This document shows, piece by piece, positions 19,933-27,084 of a stretch of DNA of 51,207 nt (positions within the stretch are counted from its first letter, which is position 1; each line of letters opens with the position of its first letter). The notes under the pieces are model-generated. The model ran no database searches, was not told where the DNA came from, and worked only from the letters and a program-made list of their open reading frames with translations. This DNA comes from a virus: the IMG/VR virus record IMGVR_UViG_3300034062_007872, positions 1 to 51,207 of that record; one strand, given 5' to 3'. The position numbers and the translations under genes were made by a program.

Positions 19933-20202
19933 ATGCGCACCGAATCCATCCAGTATCAGATCCCTACTCGCTGGCTGCCGGGGTTGATCAACCACGATTA
20001 TTCTGGCCTTGAATCTAAAGAATCGGCCCAACTTAGTGCATTTGCGCAAGGTGAGATTGGAGGGATGCGTAAGCAAGGTCGCAATCTTATCGGCATTGAT
20101 TGTAGCGATGAATCGTATTTTATGTCGTTTCATGATGGCGTACCTTATGGATGTCTCCCTTGTGACGTTACAGATTGCGTCATGACATTCCGCATTGATT
20201 GA
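19933..20202 (+). CDS. Small unknown phage protein
   Basis: 89 residues: SIQYQIPTRWLPGLINHDYSG, a helix AFAQGEIGGMRKQGRN, then two strands ending in DCVMTFRID. The IPTRWLPxLINxDxSGL opening followed by an E-SAQL helix is a recurrent small phage family with unknown role. The gene follows the previous one after 60 bases without a conserved element, and a hairpin terminator comes 5 bases after its stop. Confidence 0.65.
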   Translation: MRTESIQYQIPTRWLPGLINHDYSGLESKESAQLSAFAQGEIGGMRKQGRNLIGIDCSDESYFMSFHDGVPYGCLPCDVTDCVMTFRID

Positions 20203-20207
20203 CATCA

Positions 20208-20273
20208 GGGGAGGCGCAATCCTCCCCACTACAGTATCACGAACTCACCCCAACATTTAGTGAGTTCGTGATA
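20208..20273 (+). terminator. Two consecutive terminator-like hairpins
   Basis: GGGGAGG (20208-20214) / CCTCCCC (20221-20227), then a perfect 14 bp stem TATCACGAACTCAC (20235-20248) / GTGAGTTCGTGATA (20260-20273). They close the early/middle gene region. Confidence 0.75.
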
Positions 20274-20420
20274 TTATTACAGTTTGTAACAGACAGTTGA
20301 CAGTAGGCCCGCCCCATGTTATGATCCCGGCCTGGGCCTAATCCATAAAATTCAAAGCCTTTTAAAATAAAAACCCAATTCCCCACCCATTATCCCATAA
20401 TTACATAAAACCCCCATTTT

Positions 20421-20476
20421 CCACCAAAAACCCGAATCAATTTACCTTTTATAAAAAAAATTCCGCCGGGTAAAAA
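20421..20476. repeat. 56 bp direct repeat, copy 1
   Basis: Identical over 56 bases to 20509-20564; each copy contains TTTACC and GGTAAA in inverted orientation and is preceded by CATAATTACATAAA. Together with the surrounding A/C-rich sequence it fills the 440-base gap 20203-20642. Confidence 0.85.
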
Positions 20477-20508
20477 ATCCCCAAAACCCCCTCTCATAAT
20501 TACATAAA

Positions 20509-20564
20509 CCACCAAAAACCCGAATCAATTTACCTTTTATAAAAAAAATTCCGCCGGGTAAAAA
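20509..20564. repeat. 56 bp direct repeat, copy 2
   Basis: Perfect copy of 20421-20476, 88 bases downstream and 18 bases before the late promoter. Confidence 0.85.
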
Positions 20565-20581
20565 TCGCCCAAACCCCCCTT

Positions 20582-20589
20582 TATAAATA
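20582..20589 (+). promoter_or_regulatory. T4-type late promoter TATAAATA
   Basis: Exact T4 late consensus, 53 bases before the glycosyltransferase-like gene, which has a clear AATGGAGATTATT ribosome-binding region. Confidence 0.75.
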
Positions 20590-20642
20590 CACGGCTCATA
20601 AAAATGATGCGACACCAACCTACTTAATGGAGATTATTAAAA

Positions 20643-21596
20643 ATGCCAAAAGGTTTCACCGTAAAAGCAAAATCAAATAAAGAAGAAGATTTCAGAACCC
20701 TGGAGACGATTATTCAGAGTTCCCAGAATAGAGAAGAAGTAGAAGAGGCCAAACAAAAACTTGGTGCATATTATCAGAAAGTAAAAGATAAAATGCGTGG
20801 TAAAAAAATCGTTTTCTGTTTACCCGGTAGAAGTTGTTCTTATACGTTCTTAAAGAATTTTGTACAATTATGTTTTGATATGGTACAAAATGGAATGAGT
20901 ATCCAGATTTCCCAGGATTATTCTTCCATGGTAAACTTTGCTCGTTGTAAGGTTCTTGGGGCAAATGTTACTCAAGGACCATGGCAGGATCCCTGGCAAG
21001 GGAAACTAGATTATGATTGGCAATTATGGATCGATAATGATATTGTTTTTAATACCGAGAAATTCTGGCAATTATGTGATCTGGCCGTAAAGGATGTTGC
21101 CGAAGAAAAGGAATTTGATAAGGAAGAATATCCTTTATGGGATGTAAGTACCGAAGAATTATCGGACATGCATAAATCAGACTTTAATGTGCGTAAGGAG
21201 AGGATTCGTCGTCTAAACATTAATGTTAACCCAATTGTTAGTGGTTTTTATATAACCGAAGATCGTAAAACAACTTCTTGTGCTCATTGGTTAGAGGCCG
21301 ATGATTTTCTAAAGAATGGCGGTGTTATGAATCACGAAACCATTGAAAGCATCAGTAAGCGTAATAAGCCGTTTTCTGTTGACTATATCGGTGGTGGTTG
21401 GATGATGATAGCAAAGGGGGTTTTTGAAAATATGGAGTACCCTTGGTGGGGGCCACAATTACAGAAGTTTGAAAATGGAATTCAAGACTTTTGTGGGGAA
21501 GACGTTTCATTCTGTTTAGATGCAAAACGTCTTGGGATGGATATTATTGTCGATCCGAGAATTCGGGTCGGCCATGAAAAAATGTCTGTTATTTAA
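20643..21596 (+). CDS. GT-A-type glycosyltransferase-like protein
   Basis: 317 residues. After a helical N-terminus, KKIVFCLPGRSCSYTFLKNFVQL begins a nucleotide-binding-type fold. MVNFARCKVLGAN and LWIDNDIVF follow; the Asp-Asn-Asp is the DxD-type metal/sugar-nucleotide site. Later come IGGGWMMIAKGVFE and FCGEDVSFCLDAKRLG, the usual Gly-rich acceptor loop and Glu-Asp catalytic motif of family-2-like transferases. Similar genes stand near the structural genes of cyanophages. Probable substrate: a virion protein or cell-surface glycan; not determinable here. Confidence 0.7.
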   Translation: MPKGFTVKAKSNKEEDFRTLETIIQSSQNREEVEEAKQKLGAYYQKVKDKMRGKKIVFCLPGRSCSYTFLKNFVQLCFDMVQNGMSIQISQDYSSMVNFARCKVLGANVTQGPWQDPWQGKLDYDWQLWIDNDIVFNTEKFWQLCDLAVKDVAEEKEFDKEEYPLWDVSTEELSDMHKSDFNVRKERIRRLNINVNPIVSGFYITEDRKTTSCAHWLEADDFLKNGGVMNHETIESISKRNKPFSVDYIGGGWMMIAKGVFENMEYPWWGPQLQKFENGIQDFCGEDVSFCLDAKRLGMDIIVDPRIRVGHEKMSVI

Positions 21597-21601
21597 AAGG
21601 T

Positions 21602-21733
21602 ATGATAAATATCCTATATAAAAACCGAATAATTTACAATCATATTCAAGAAGAGGATATTAATAAAATTCTTCTTGAATTAGCCCTAGATGAAGACATT
21701 GACGAAAACGAAATTGAAATTGAGGAAATTTAA
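21602..21733 (+). CDS. Small acidic protein (43 residues)
   Basis: Frame from ATG 21602 to TAA 21731: MINILYKNRIIYNHIQEED followed by INKILLELALDEDIDENEIE and an acidic tail. It has AAAAGG just before the start and lies 5 bases behind the previous stop, and its stop is followed directly by the next ATG. Function unknown. Confidence 0.5.
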   Translation: MINILYKNRIIYNHIQEEDINKILLELALDEDIDENEIEIEEI

Positions 21734-21868
21734 ATGAAAGCCAAAAAAACACAAGAAATTAATCCGGTCCAGAAAAAGAGCCGTCAAGGAAATGGAAGAA
21801 ACACTAAATACGCCGCAACAGCAAGAAACGGGGCCAGGAAAAAATCTCGCGGCCAGGGTAAGGGCTGA
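21734..21868 (+). CDS. Small basic protein (44 residues)
   Basis: Frame from ATG 21734 to TGA 21866: MKAKKTQEINPVQKKSRQGN then GRNTKYAATARNGARKKSRG and QGKG. Strongly basic and Gly/Asn-rich, without hydrophobic core. Tiny proteins of the type KSRQG...NTKYAAT.RNG.RKK..GQG recur near the structural genes of cyanophages. It is likely DNA- or virion-associated. Its last 77 bases overlap the next gene in another frame. Confidence 0.65.
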   Translation: MKAKKTQEINPVQKKSRQGNGRNTKYAATARNGARKKSRGQGKG

Positions 21869-22277
21869 TATCGAAAACTGGATCAAAGAGGTCTCCGTGG
21901 TTCGCCCTGAACTCGGGGGCTTTTCTATATGTCCCTTTGCCAAAAAGGCCAATTATGAGATCCTAGAAATAGATATTGATAAAATTTATCCAATAGACGG
22001 TCTTGACGTTGTGATCTATGTTGTTAATGAAGATGATCTAGAAGCAATCAATTGGTGGGTTGACTTCTATAATAACAAATATAAGGACTGGTTATTCTTT
22101 GAGGACTGTGCGACTTATGATACCTTTATTGGTGTGGTCCAGACCAATAATGGAAAGTATAATCTGATTTTGGGTCAGCCAAAAGAAAAATTGATGAAGT
22201 TTAGAGAAATTTTGAAAAAGACCGAATATTATTCCTATTGGTCAGACGATTATTATAAAGAGATTGTTGGAGACTAA
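21792..22277 (+). CDS. DUF1415-like protein overlapping the small basic gene
   Basis: 161 residues. IENWIKEVSVVRPELGGFSICPFAKKANYEI recalls the opening of DUF1415 (helix, then CPFA). Strands DVVIYVVNEDD and IGVVQTNNGKYNLILGQP and a helix MKFREILKKTEYYSYW follow. No start codon is available after 21792 before the conserved part, so the 77-base overlap with 21734-21868 must be real. AAGGAA lies just upstream. It converges with the minus-strand operon, overlapping by 4 bases. Confidence 0.6.
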   Translation: MEETLNTPQQQETGPGKNLAARVRADIENWIKEVSVVRPELGGFSICPFAKKANYEILEIDIDKIYPIDGLDVVIYVVNEDDLEAINWWVDFYNNKYKDWLFFEDCATYDTFIGVVQTNNGKYNLILGQPKEKLMKFREILKKTEYYSYWSDDYYKEIVGD

Positions 22278-22996
22278 TCTTCCCAATCATCATATTCTCT
22301 ATCTCTTACACCGTCCCAATTAGTATCCCACTTCGCATTAGTCGGATCTTTTGGTTTTAATCTAGTCCTGCCTTTGGCTCTCTGTTTCGGTGAAGGTTCC
22401 CTCCCTACAGTTGCAAATTGATTGTTGTCAGAATCGGTATCTCCAAAACCGGCTCGTTTATAAATGCTTTTTCTTCTCTCTCCAACTGGCGTATTATGTA
22501 CTGTAGTTCCGGTTGGCAGTCTATGGGAAACATGCTTATCCCAGACTCTTTTTGCGTCTCTGGCCGTTCTGAATTTTTCTTTGGGTGTCAACCCAGATCT
22601 ATTTTTATTATGACCCCATTCAACAGTATGCACGTCATCCTGGTCACTTTCTTCTGGCTTATAAACGTGATAAGTAACACCGGATTTTTTATGATGTACA
22701 CTCATTCCAGAATCATCTTTGTCTATTTTAATTTTATCCTTGTCCTTATGAGATATATTTGTGTTTAGATTTGGATTATCGGCCCCGTGTTTAACCTTTG
22801 TTTGGGTAACATCATATTGTTTGGCCCAGCGTTCTTGGTTTTTAGGAGACTGAGTTGCTACTGTTCTGGCCCGTTGCCTACTTTTATCAGTGGCTTTTTG
22901 CACTGGGGTTTTACCAGAAGGAAGTTTTTCTTCAGGCTCATAATACCTTTCTAGGATAACAACTGATTCTTGGATAAACTCCTTATAAGTCTTCAT
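22274..22996 (-). CDS. Probable packaged internal protein with MKTYKEFIQES leader
   Basis: 240 residues. The first eleven residues MKTYKEFIQES match the capsid-targeting sequence of T4 internal proteins (MKTYQEFIAE), which sends them into the prohead core and is cut off at maturation. The body is basic and polar. It has a HHKKSGVTYHVYKPEESDQDD segment, a helix KEKFRTARDAKRVWDKHV, and LPTGTTVHNTPVGERRKSIYKRAGFG, whose Y-x-R-A-G-F-G end resembles GNAT or virion enzyme folds. Likely injected with the DNA. A TAATAAATA late motif lies just upstream. Confidence 0.6.
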   Translation of the reverse strand: MKTYKEFIQESVVILERYYEPEEKLPSGKTPVQKATDKSRQRARTVATQSPKNQERWAKQYDVTQTKVKHGADNPNLNTNISHKDKDKIKIDKDDSGMSVHHKKSGVTYHVYKPEESDQDDVHTVEWGHNKNRSGLTPKEKFRTARDAKRVWDKHVSHRLPTGTTVHNTPVGERRKSIYKRAGFGDTDSDNNQFATVGREPSPKQRAKGRTRLKPKDPTNAKWDTNWDGVRDREYDDWED

Positions 22997-23018
22997 TAAG
23001 ATATTTTTTGTTCTTTAG

Positions 23019-23025
23019 TATTTAT
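23019..23025 (-). promoter_or_regulatory. Late-type promoter ATAAATA (minus strand)
   Basis: ATAAATA on the minus strand, 23 bases before the start of the gene ending at 22274; overlaps the stop of the upstream gene. Confidence 0.45.
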
Positions 23026-23393
23026 TATTTTTTAGGCGACCTTATAAAAGTGTCTCTTGTGCTAAAATCTTTATTTTTTCCTTTATTTGGCTCATAACCA
23101 TGAGACTTATAAAATTTGGCTAATTTGGCCTTTTTTCCTTTTTCTGGGGCCTGATTAAGGGTAGAGGTCATATCATTTTTGTCAGCATAATTACCCAGGC
23201 CCTTCATAATTCTTCCACCAATTCCTTGGCTTCTTAGATGTGGTGGGATCCAAATATTATTTACTCTGATTCGATTGGACTTTTGATCATAAGATGCATC
23301 GACGTTTACCCCTCTATGTTTTTTACCATAGGCCTTGGAAATTTTGTCTAATACTTGTTGTGATTCGGTTATAAACTGCTTATAGGTTTTCAT
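23025..23393 (-). CDS. Packaged GNAT-type acetyltransferase, probable
   Basis: 122 residues. Leader MKTYKQFITES as in the neighbouring genes. The body shows the GNAT core: RIRVNNIWIPPHLRSQGIGGRIM, with the acetyl-CoA loop Arg54-x-x-Gly57-Ile-Gly59-x-Arg. A helix follows, then LAKFYKSHGYEP, the FYxxxGF-type C-terminal motif. Enzymes of this fold acetylate proteins or small molecules. With the capsid-targeting leader it would enter the host with the genome and could act on host proteins at once. Its start overlaps the previous gene's stop. Confidence 0.65.
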   Translation of the reverse strand: MKTYKQFITESQQVLDKISKAYGKKHRGVNVDASYDQKSNRIRVNNIWIPPHLRSQGIGGRIMKGLGNYADKNDMTSTLNQAPEKGKKAKLAKFYKSHGYEPNKGKNKDFSTRDTFIRSPKK

Positions 23394-23953
23394 TTTCTTT
23401 TTGGTGAAGTCCTGGTTCTTTTTGATTTATTAGCTGCTCTTATTGTTGGTTGAGGATTACGATCAATTGATTTATTTGCAACATCTTTATCAACCATAAT
23501 ATAAGATCCTTTGGGGGCGCCTGGTTTAGGTGTAAATCCTCCATGAGCATTTGGAACTTTTACTATTTTTTCTCCTTTTTTGAATGCAGACTTTGCTTGA
23601 TCTACTGCACTTGTTGGTTTATTTTTATTTGTGGCTAAATCTTCTTTGGACGAACTTGCGACCCATTTTTTAATATTTTTACCAAAATCTCTTGGGGAAT
23701 CTGTTTTAGTTATTTTTGGATTAACAATTTTTAAATTTACTCTAGAATAACCATAATCATTACCAACTCTAGAAGATGGTGTTGTATATACTATTCCTTT
23801 TCTATTATCTGGATGATAAGTTCCAGTGGATGGGGAATCTTTAAATCCAGATGATAAAATTGAATCTCGGCTTTGGTTATTTGTATAATGAGCCGTTCTG
23901 AGTACTCGTAGTTTTCTTGTTGCCTCGTCCAAAAACTCTTTATAAGTCTTCAT
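23390..23953 (-). CDS. Packaged ADP-ribosyltransferase-like protein, tentative
   Basis: 187 residues. Leader MKTYKEFLDEA, then RVLRTAHYTNNQSRDSILSSGF. Further on come GIVYTTPSSRVGNDYGYSRVNLKI and, near the end, APKGSYIMVDKDV. This order follows PARP/toxin-type ADP-ribosyltransferases: a His-containing strand with a following Ser-Ile-Leu helix and Gly-Phe, a G-I-V/Y-x-T strand with helix, and a last strand before the active-site loop. T4 Alt, also packaged and injected, has this activity. The catalytic residues are not certain. The C-terminus is basic (KSKRTRTSPKRK). Confidence 0.5.
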   Translation of the reverse strand: MKTYKEFLDEATRKLRVLRTAHYTNNQSRDSILSSGFKDSPSTGTYHPDNRKGIVYTTPSSRVGNDYGYSRVNLKIVNPKITKTDSPRDFGKNIKKWVASSSKEDLATNKNKPTSAVDQAKSAFKKGEKIVKVPNAHGGFTPKPGAPKGSYIMVDKDVANKSIDRNPQPTIRAANKSKRTRTSPKRK

Positions 23954-24489
23954 TTCAATCCTTTTTTCTTTTTAACCCCACGAGCCTGGTTATGTTTATC
24001 TCTATGATCCTCCTTAGAATCTAGATAATCTTTATATTCCGCATCCCATCTAGAGGATGGATTATCCTCTCTATGATTTTTTTTGTGATATTCTTTATAA
24101 TCTTCTGGGTTAAATTTTTCCAAAATCCCGGCCAGCCATTCATCACTCATGGCCTCTAAAATGCAAGCAGCCGAATCATAATTGTTCACATAACCTTCAG
24201 AAACCAGAATATCAATAATATATTCAAGTTCTTCCTTTCTCAGTTTAACTTCTTGATCTTCTCTTCTTTGGGTGTCAGTGACTGCCTTGGCCCTACGACG
24301 TAGTTTTAAGGCCGCTGGTGGGCGTTCACCCCATTCTTCTGATGGTTTATCTTTCCAATCATCATGCTCACCAATATCTCTTTCTCTTGACTTTGGCTTT
24401 ATGCTAGGTTTAGGTCCACTTCTTTCTGGCCTAAATTTAAATTCTTCTGCCTCATAAACCGCCAAATAGGCCTCAAATAACTCGTCCAT
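23950..24489 (-). CDS. Probable virion-associated protein with MSDEWL segment
   Basis: 179 residues, first gene of the minus-strand operon. N-terminus MDELFEAYLAVYEAEE is a short amphipathic leader of another kind than MKTYKEF. The centre (LEYIIDILVSEGYVNNYDSA, then EAMSDEWLAGILEKF) is related to the gene at 4079. The rest is highly charged, with Asp/His/Lys-rich text up to the basic end GVKKKKGLK. Expression from a late promoter and operon partners point to packaging; function unknown. Confidence 0.6.
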   Translation of the reverse strand: MDELFEAYLAVYEAEEFKFRPERSGPKPSIKPKSRERDIGEHDDWKDKPSEEWGERPPAALKLRRRAKAVTDTQRREDQEVKLRKEELEYIIDILVSEGYVNNYDSAACILEAMSDEWLAGILEKFNPEDYKEYHKKNHREDNPSSRWDAEYKDYLDSKEDHRDKHNQARGVKKKKGLK

Positions 24490-24512
24490 GTCTTTTTCTT
24501 TTTACATAAAAC

Positions 24513-24534
24513 TATTTAGTTTTTTTCCTAAATA
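24513..24534. promoter_or_regulatory. Divergent late promoters
   Basis: CTAAATA on the minus strand at 24513-24519 (24 bases before the internal-protein operon) and CTAAATA on the plus strand at 24528-24534 (58 bases before 24593). They are back to back in the 103-base gap. Confidence 0.6.
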
Positions 24535-24592
24535 GCACTGGTGATAGAACCACCACAAAAAAGTTCTCCCAATCCAAATAAGGAGAATAAAA

Positions 24593-24787
24593 ATGACTGA
24601 TCGAAATGTTGAATACATGAAAGAAATGTGGGGGACCACTCAACTGGTAACCGACTATAAACCAGAAAAAAAGAAACTTCTAAGAGAAGTTACTGATGAA
24701 AAATTTAAAAAGGAACAAGAACCAGTAGAAAATGAATTATTTGACTCTTGGGACTACGGCCTAGATTCACTCACTCTAAATAGCTAA
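24593..24787 (+). CDS. Small unknown protein before gp25
   Basis: 64 residues: MTDRNVEYMKEMWGTTQLVT, then a Lys/Glu-rich stretch and NELFDSWDYGLDSLTLNS. Good ribosome binding site AAGGAG 8 bases upstream. It is first in the baseplate operon, and its last codons contain CTAAATAGCTAA, the same twelve bases found before gp8. Possibly a small baseplate or assembly protein; no family recognised. Confidence 0.6.
   Translation: MTDRNVEYMKEMWGTTQLVTDYKPEKKKLLREVTDEKFKKEQEPVENELFDSWDYGLDSLTLNS
24776..24782 (+). promoter_or_regulatory. CTAAATA motif before gp25
   Basis: CTAAATAGCTAA stands 11 bases before the gp25 start; the same dodecamer is at 38827 before gp8. Possible internal late promoter. Confidence 0.4.
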
Positions 24788-24793
24788 CAAAAT

Positions 24794-25186
24794 ATGGCAA
24801 TAAGGGTCAGCAAACAGTTCAAAGACATAAGTGGCACTTTTAAAATCAACCCGCTAAACAGCGATGCGATTGCCATAAAAAATGAGACTGCCATTGCTAG
24901 ATCCATTCGCAATTTAATTTTTACTTTGGCCGGTGAGGTTCCATATTCTACAATTGGTAGTTCTGTAAACAGGCTACTCTTTGAGAATATGGATACCTTT
25001 ACGGCAACCGCTCTTGAGACTGAAATACGGGGTGTTTTAACAAACGAACCCCGTATAAATGTAACAAGCGTTGACGTAGTTCCGAATTTTGAAAATAACG
25101 AATTTAATGTAACCCTCGTTTATGATATTATAGGTATCGACGTACCACCCCAACAACTAAATGTAGCCCTTGTATCGACCCGATAA
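24794..25186 (+). CDS. gp25: Baseplate wedge protein gp25
   Basis: 130 residues, close to T4 gp25 (132). The gp25-like core is present: KNETAIARSIRNLIFTLAGEVPYSTIGSSVNRLLFENMD and the following EIRGVLTNEPRINVTSVDVVP, with a lysozyme-like/sheath-initiator fold known for the family. In T4 and in type VI secretion gp25 starts sheath assembly on the baseplate wedge. Its stop overlaps the gp6 start (TAATG), a common sign of coupled translation. Confidence 0.9.
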   Translation: MAIRVSKQFKDISGTFKINPLNSDAIAIKNETAIARSIRNLIFTLAGEVPYSTIGSSVNRLLFENMDTFTATALETEIRGVLTNEPRINVTSVDVVPNFENNEFNVTLVYDIIGIDVPPQQLNVALVSTR

Positions 25187-27084
25187 TGTCTCTTACACAG
25201 TTTACTAACCTAAATTTTGATCAAATCAAGACCTCCATAAGAGATTATCTCAGGGCGAATTCGGATTTTACTGATTATGATTTTGAAGGATCAAATTTTA
25301 CGATTCTTATTAACACTCTTGCTTATAATACCTACATAAACTCCTATAATGCAAGTGCAATTGCAAATGAGGTATTTCTTGACAGTGCGACCCTAAGAGA
25401 AAATGTTGTTTCTAGGGCCAAAGAGATTGGTTATTTACCAAGATCAAGAACCTCTGCCAGGGCAAACATTACTTTTTTCGTAGATACTAATAATATAGAC
25501 GATAATCCTTTAACTCTGACCCTTAAAAAAGGAACAGTTGCTGTAACTTCCGGTCGTTTTAACTCAAGTAACTACGTTTTTTCAATTTTAGACGATATTA
25601 CAGTTCCGGTTGTTGATGGAATTGGTCTTTTTGAAAATATCACTGTTTATGAAGGTAATTTTATTGTAGAAAATTTCACTTACTCTCAAAATAGACGGAT
25701 TATTTTGAGTAATAGTGGAATTGATACCTCTTTAATTTCGGTTGTCGTAAAAAATAGCCAAAATTCTAACTTTTCAGAAAAATATGTGCTAAGTCGGGAC
25801 ATATTTGAGGTAAAAAGTGACTCAAAAGTGTTCTTTTTACAAGAAATTGAGGATGAATATTACGAGATTTTCTTTGGTGATGGTATTTTTGGTAAAAAAC
25901 TAGACGATGGTAACTATATTGAGGTTACTTACGTCACAAATTCTGGTGAAGAAGCAAATGGGGCCGATAATTTCTCATTTTCCGGTCGAATTTTTAACAA
26001 TAATGGTGGACTAGTCACTAGTGATCTGTCATTAGTCACCGTAAACACCCCGGCATTTGGCGGAAAGTCCATTGAGGCCATTGAATCCATCAAAAGATAC
26101 GCCCCAAGGCTCTATTCGGCCCAGAATAGAGCGGTTACATCAACCGATTATGAGACTATTGTTGCCCAAATTTACCCTGAAGTTGAATCAATTTCGGCCT
26201 TCGGCGGTGAAAATCTGACTCCACCACAATACGGTAAGGTTTTCATTAGCATAAAACCTGTAAATGGCGAGTTTTTATCAAATAATGTAAAAAATAATAT
26301 AAAAAGTGCCCTAAGAAAGTATGCTGTTGCTGGTATTGTCCCTGAAATTATTGATCTTAAGTACTTATACGTAGAATTTGATACAACTGTTTATTATAAT
26401 CCTAATTTTACTGTTTCTCCAGAAGCCCTGAGGTCAAATCTTATTGATATTATCAATACCTATGCAAAATCAAATGATATAAATCGCTATGGGGCCAGAT
26501 TTAAGTACAGTAAATTTTTAAACCTGATTGATAATTCATCAGATGCTATTACATCAAATATTACCAAAATTTCAATCAGACGAAACCTAAGAACCGAAAT
26601 CAATACCTTTGCGACCTATGAAATTTGCTTTGGTAATGCCTTTCATATAAAAAATAATCTAGGGAATAATATAAAATCCACCGGGTTTTATATTTCTGGT
26701 AGTAATTCTATTGTTTATCTTTCGGATACTCCTACTTCTGCTTCTAAAGGAACCCTAAACCTCTTTACAACTGATGATGGAACTAATATTACAATAGTAA
26801 GGAGAAATGTTGGTGAAATTGATTATGATAAAGGAGAAATTATTTTATACCCCATAAATATTAGAGATACTGTTAAAAAATTCGGATTTGATAATATTAT
26901 AGAAATTTCTGCAATTCCAAGATCAAATGATGTTATTGGACTTCAGGACCTATATTTACAGTTAAACGTACCAAATAGCACGGTTAATATGGTCATAGAT
27001 AATATATCTTCTGGGGCCGATATTACTGGCTCAAATTATATTTCTACTTCAAGTTACCAAGAGAATACAGTTATTAGAAAATGA
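25186..27084 (+). CDS. gp6: Baseplate wedge protein gp6
   Basis: 632 residues against 660 in T4. The N-terminal third has the conserved FDQIKTSIRDYLRANSDFTDYDFEGSNFTILINTLAYNTYINSYNASAIANEVFLDSATLRENVVSRAKEIGYLPRS pattern of T4 gp6 (shown here by position: residues 10-86). The middle has KRYAPRLYSAQNRAVTSTDYETIV, typical of gp6/J-like wedge proteins. Two gp6 chains form the ring that holds wedges together around the hub. Overlaps the next gene by ATGA. Confidence 0.9.
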   Translation: MSLTQFTNLNFDQIKTSIRDYLRANSDFTDYDFEGSNFTILINTLAYNTYINSYNASAIANEVFLDSATLRENVVSRAKEIGYLPRSRTSARANITFFVDTNNIDDNPLTLTLKKGTVAVTSGRFNSSNYVFSILDDITVPVVDGIGLFENITVYEGNFIVENFTYSQNRRIILSNSGIDTSLISVVVKNSQNSNFSEKYVLSRDIFEVKSDSKVFFLQEIEDEYYEIFFGDGIFGKKLDDGNYIEVTYVTNSGEEANGADNFSFSGRIFNNNGGLVTSDLSLVTVNTPAFGGKSIEAIESIKRYAPRLYSAQNRAVTSTDYETIVAQIYPEVESISAFGGENLTPPQYGKVFISIKPVNGEFLSNNVKNNIKSALRKYAVAGIVPEIIDLKYLYVEFDTTVYYNPNFTVSPEALRSNLIDIINTYAKSNDINRYGARFKYSKFLNLIDNSSDAITSNITKISIRRNLRTEINTFATYEICFGNAFHIKNNLGNNIKSTGFYISGSNSIVYLSDTPTSASKGTLNLFTTDDGTNITIVRRNVGEIDYDKGEIILYPINIRDTVKKFGFDNIIEISAIPRSNDVIGLQDLYLQLNVPNSTVNMVIDNISSGADITGSNYISTSSYQENTVIRK

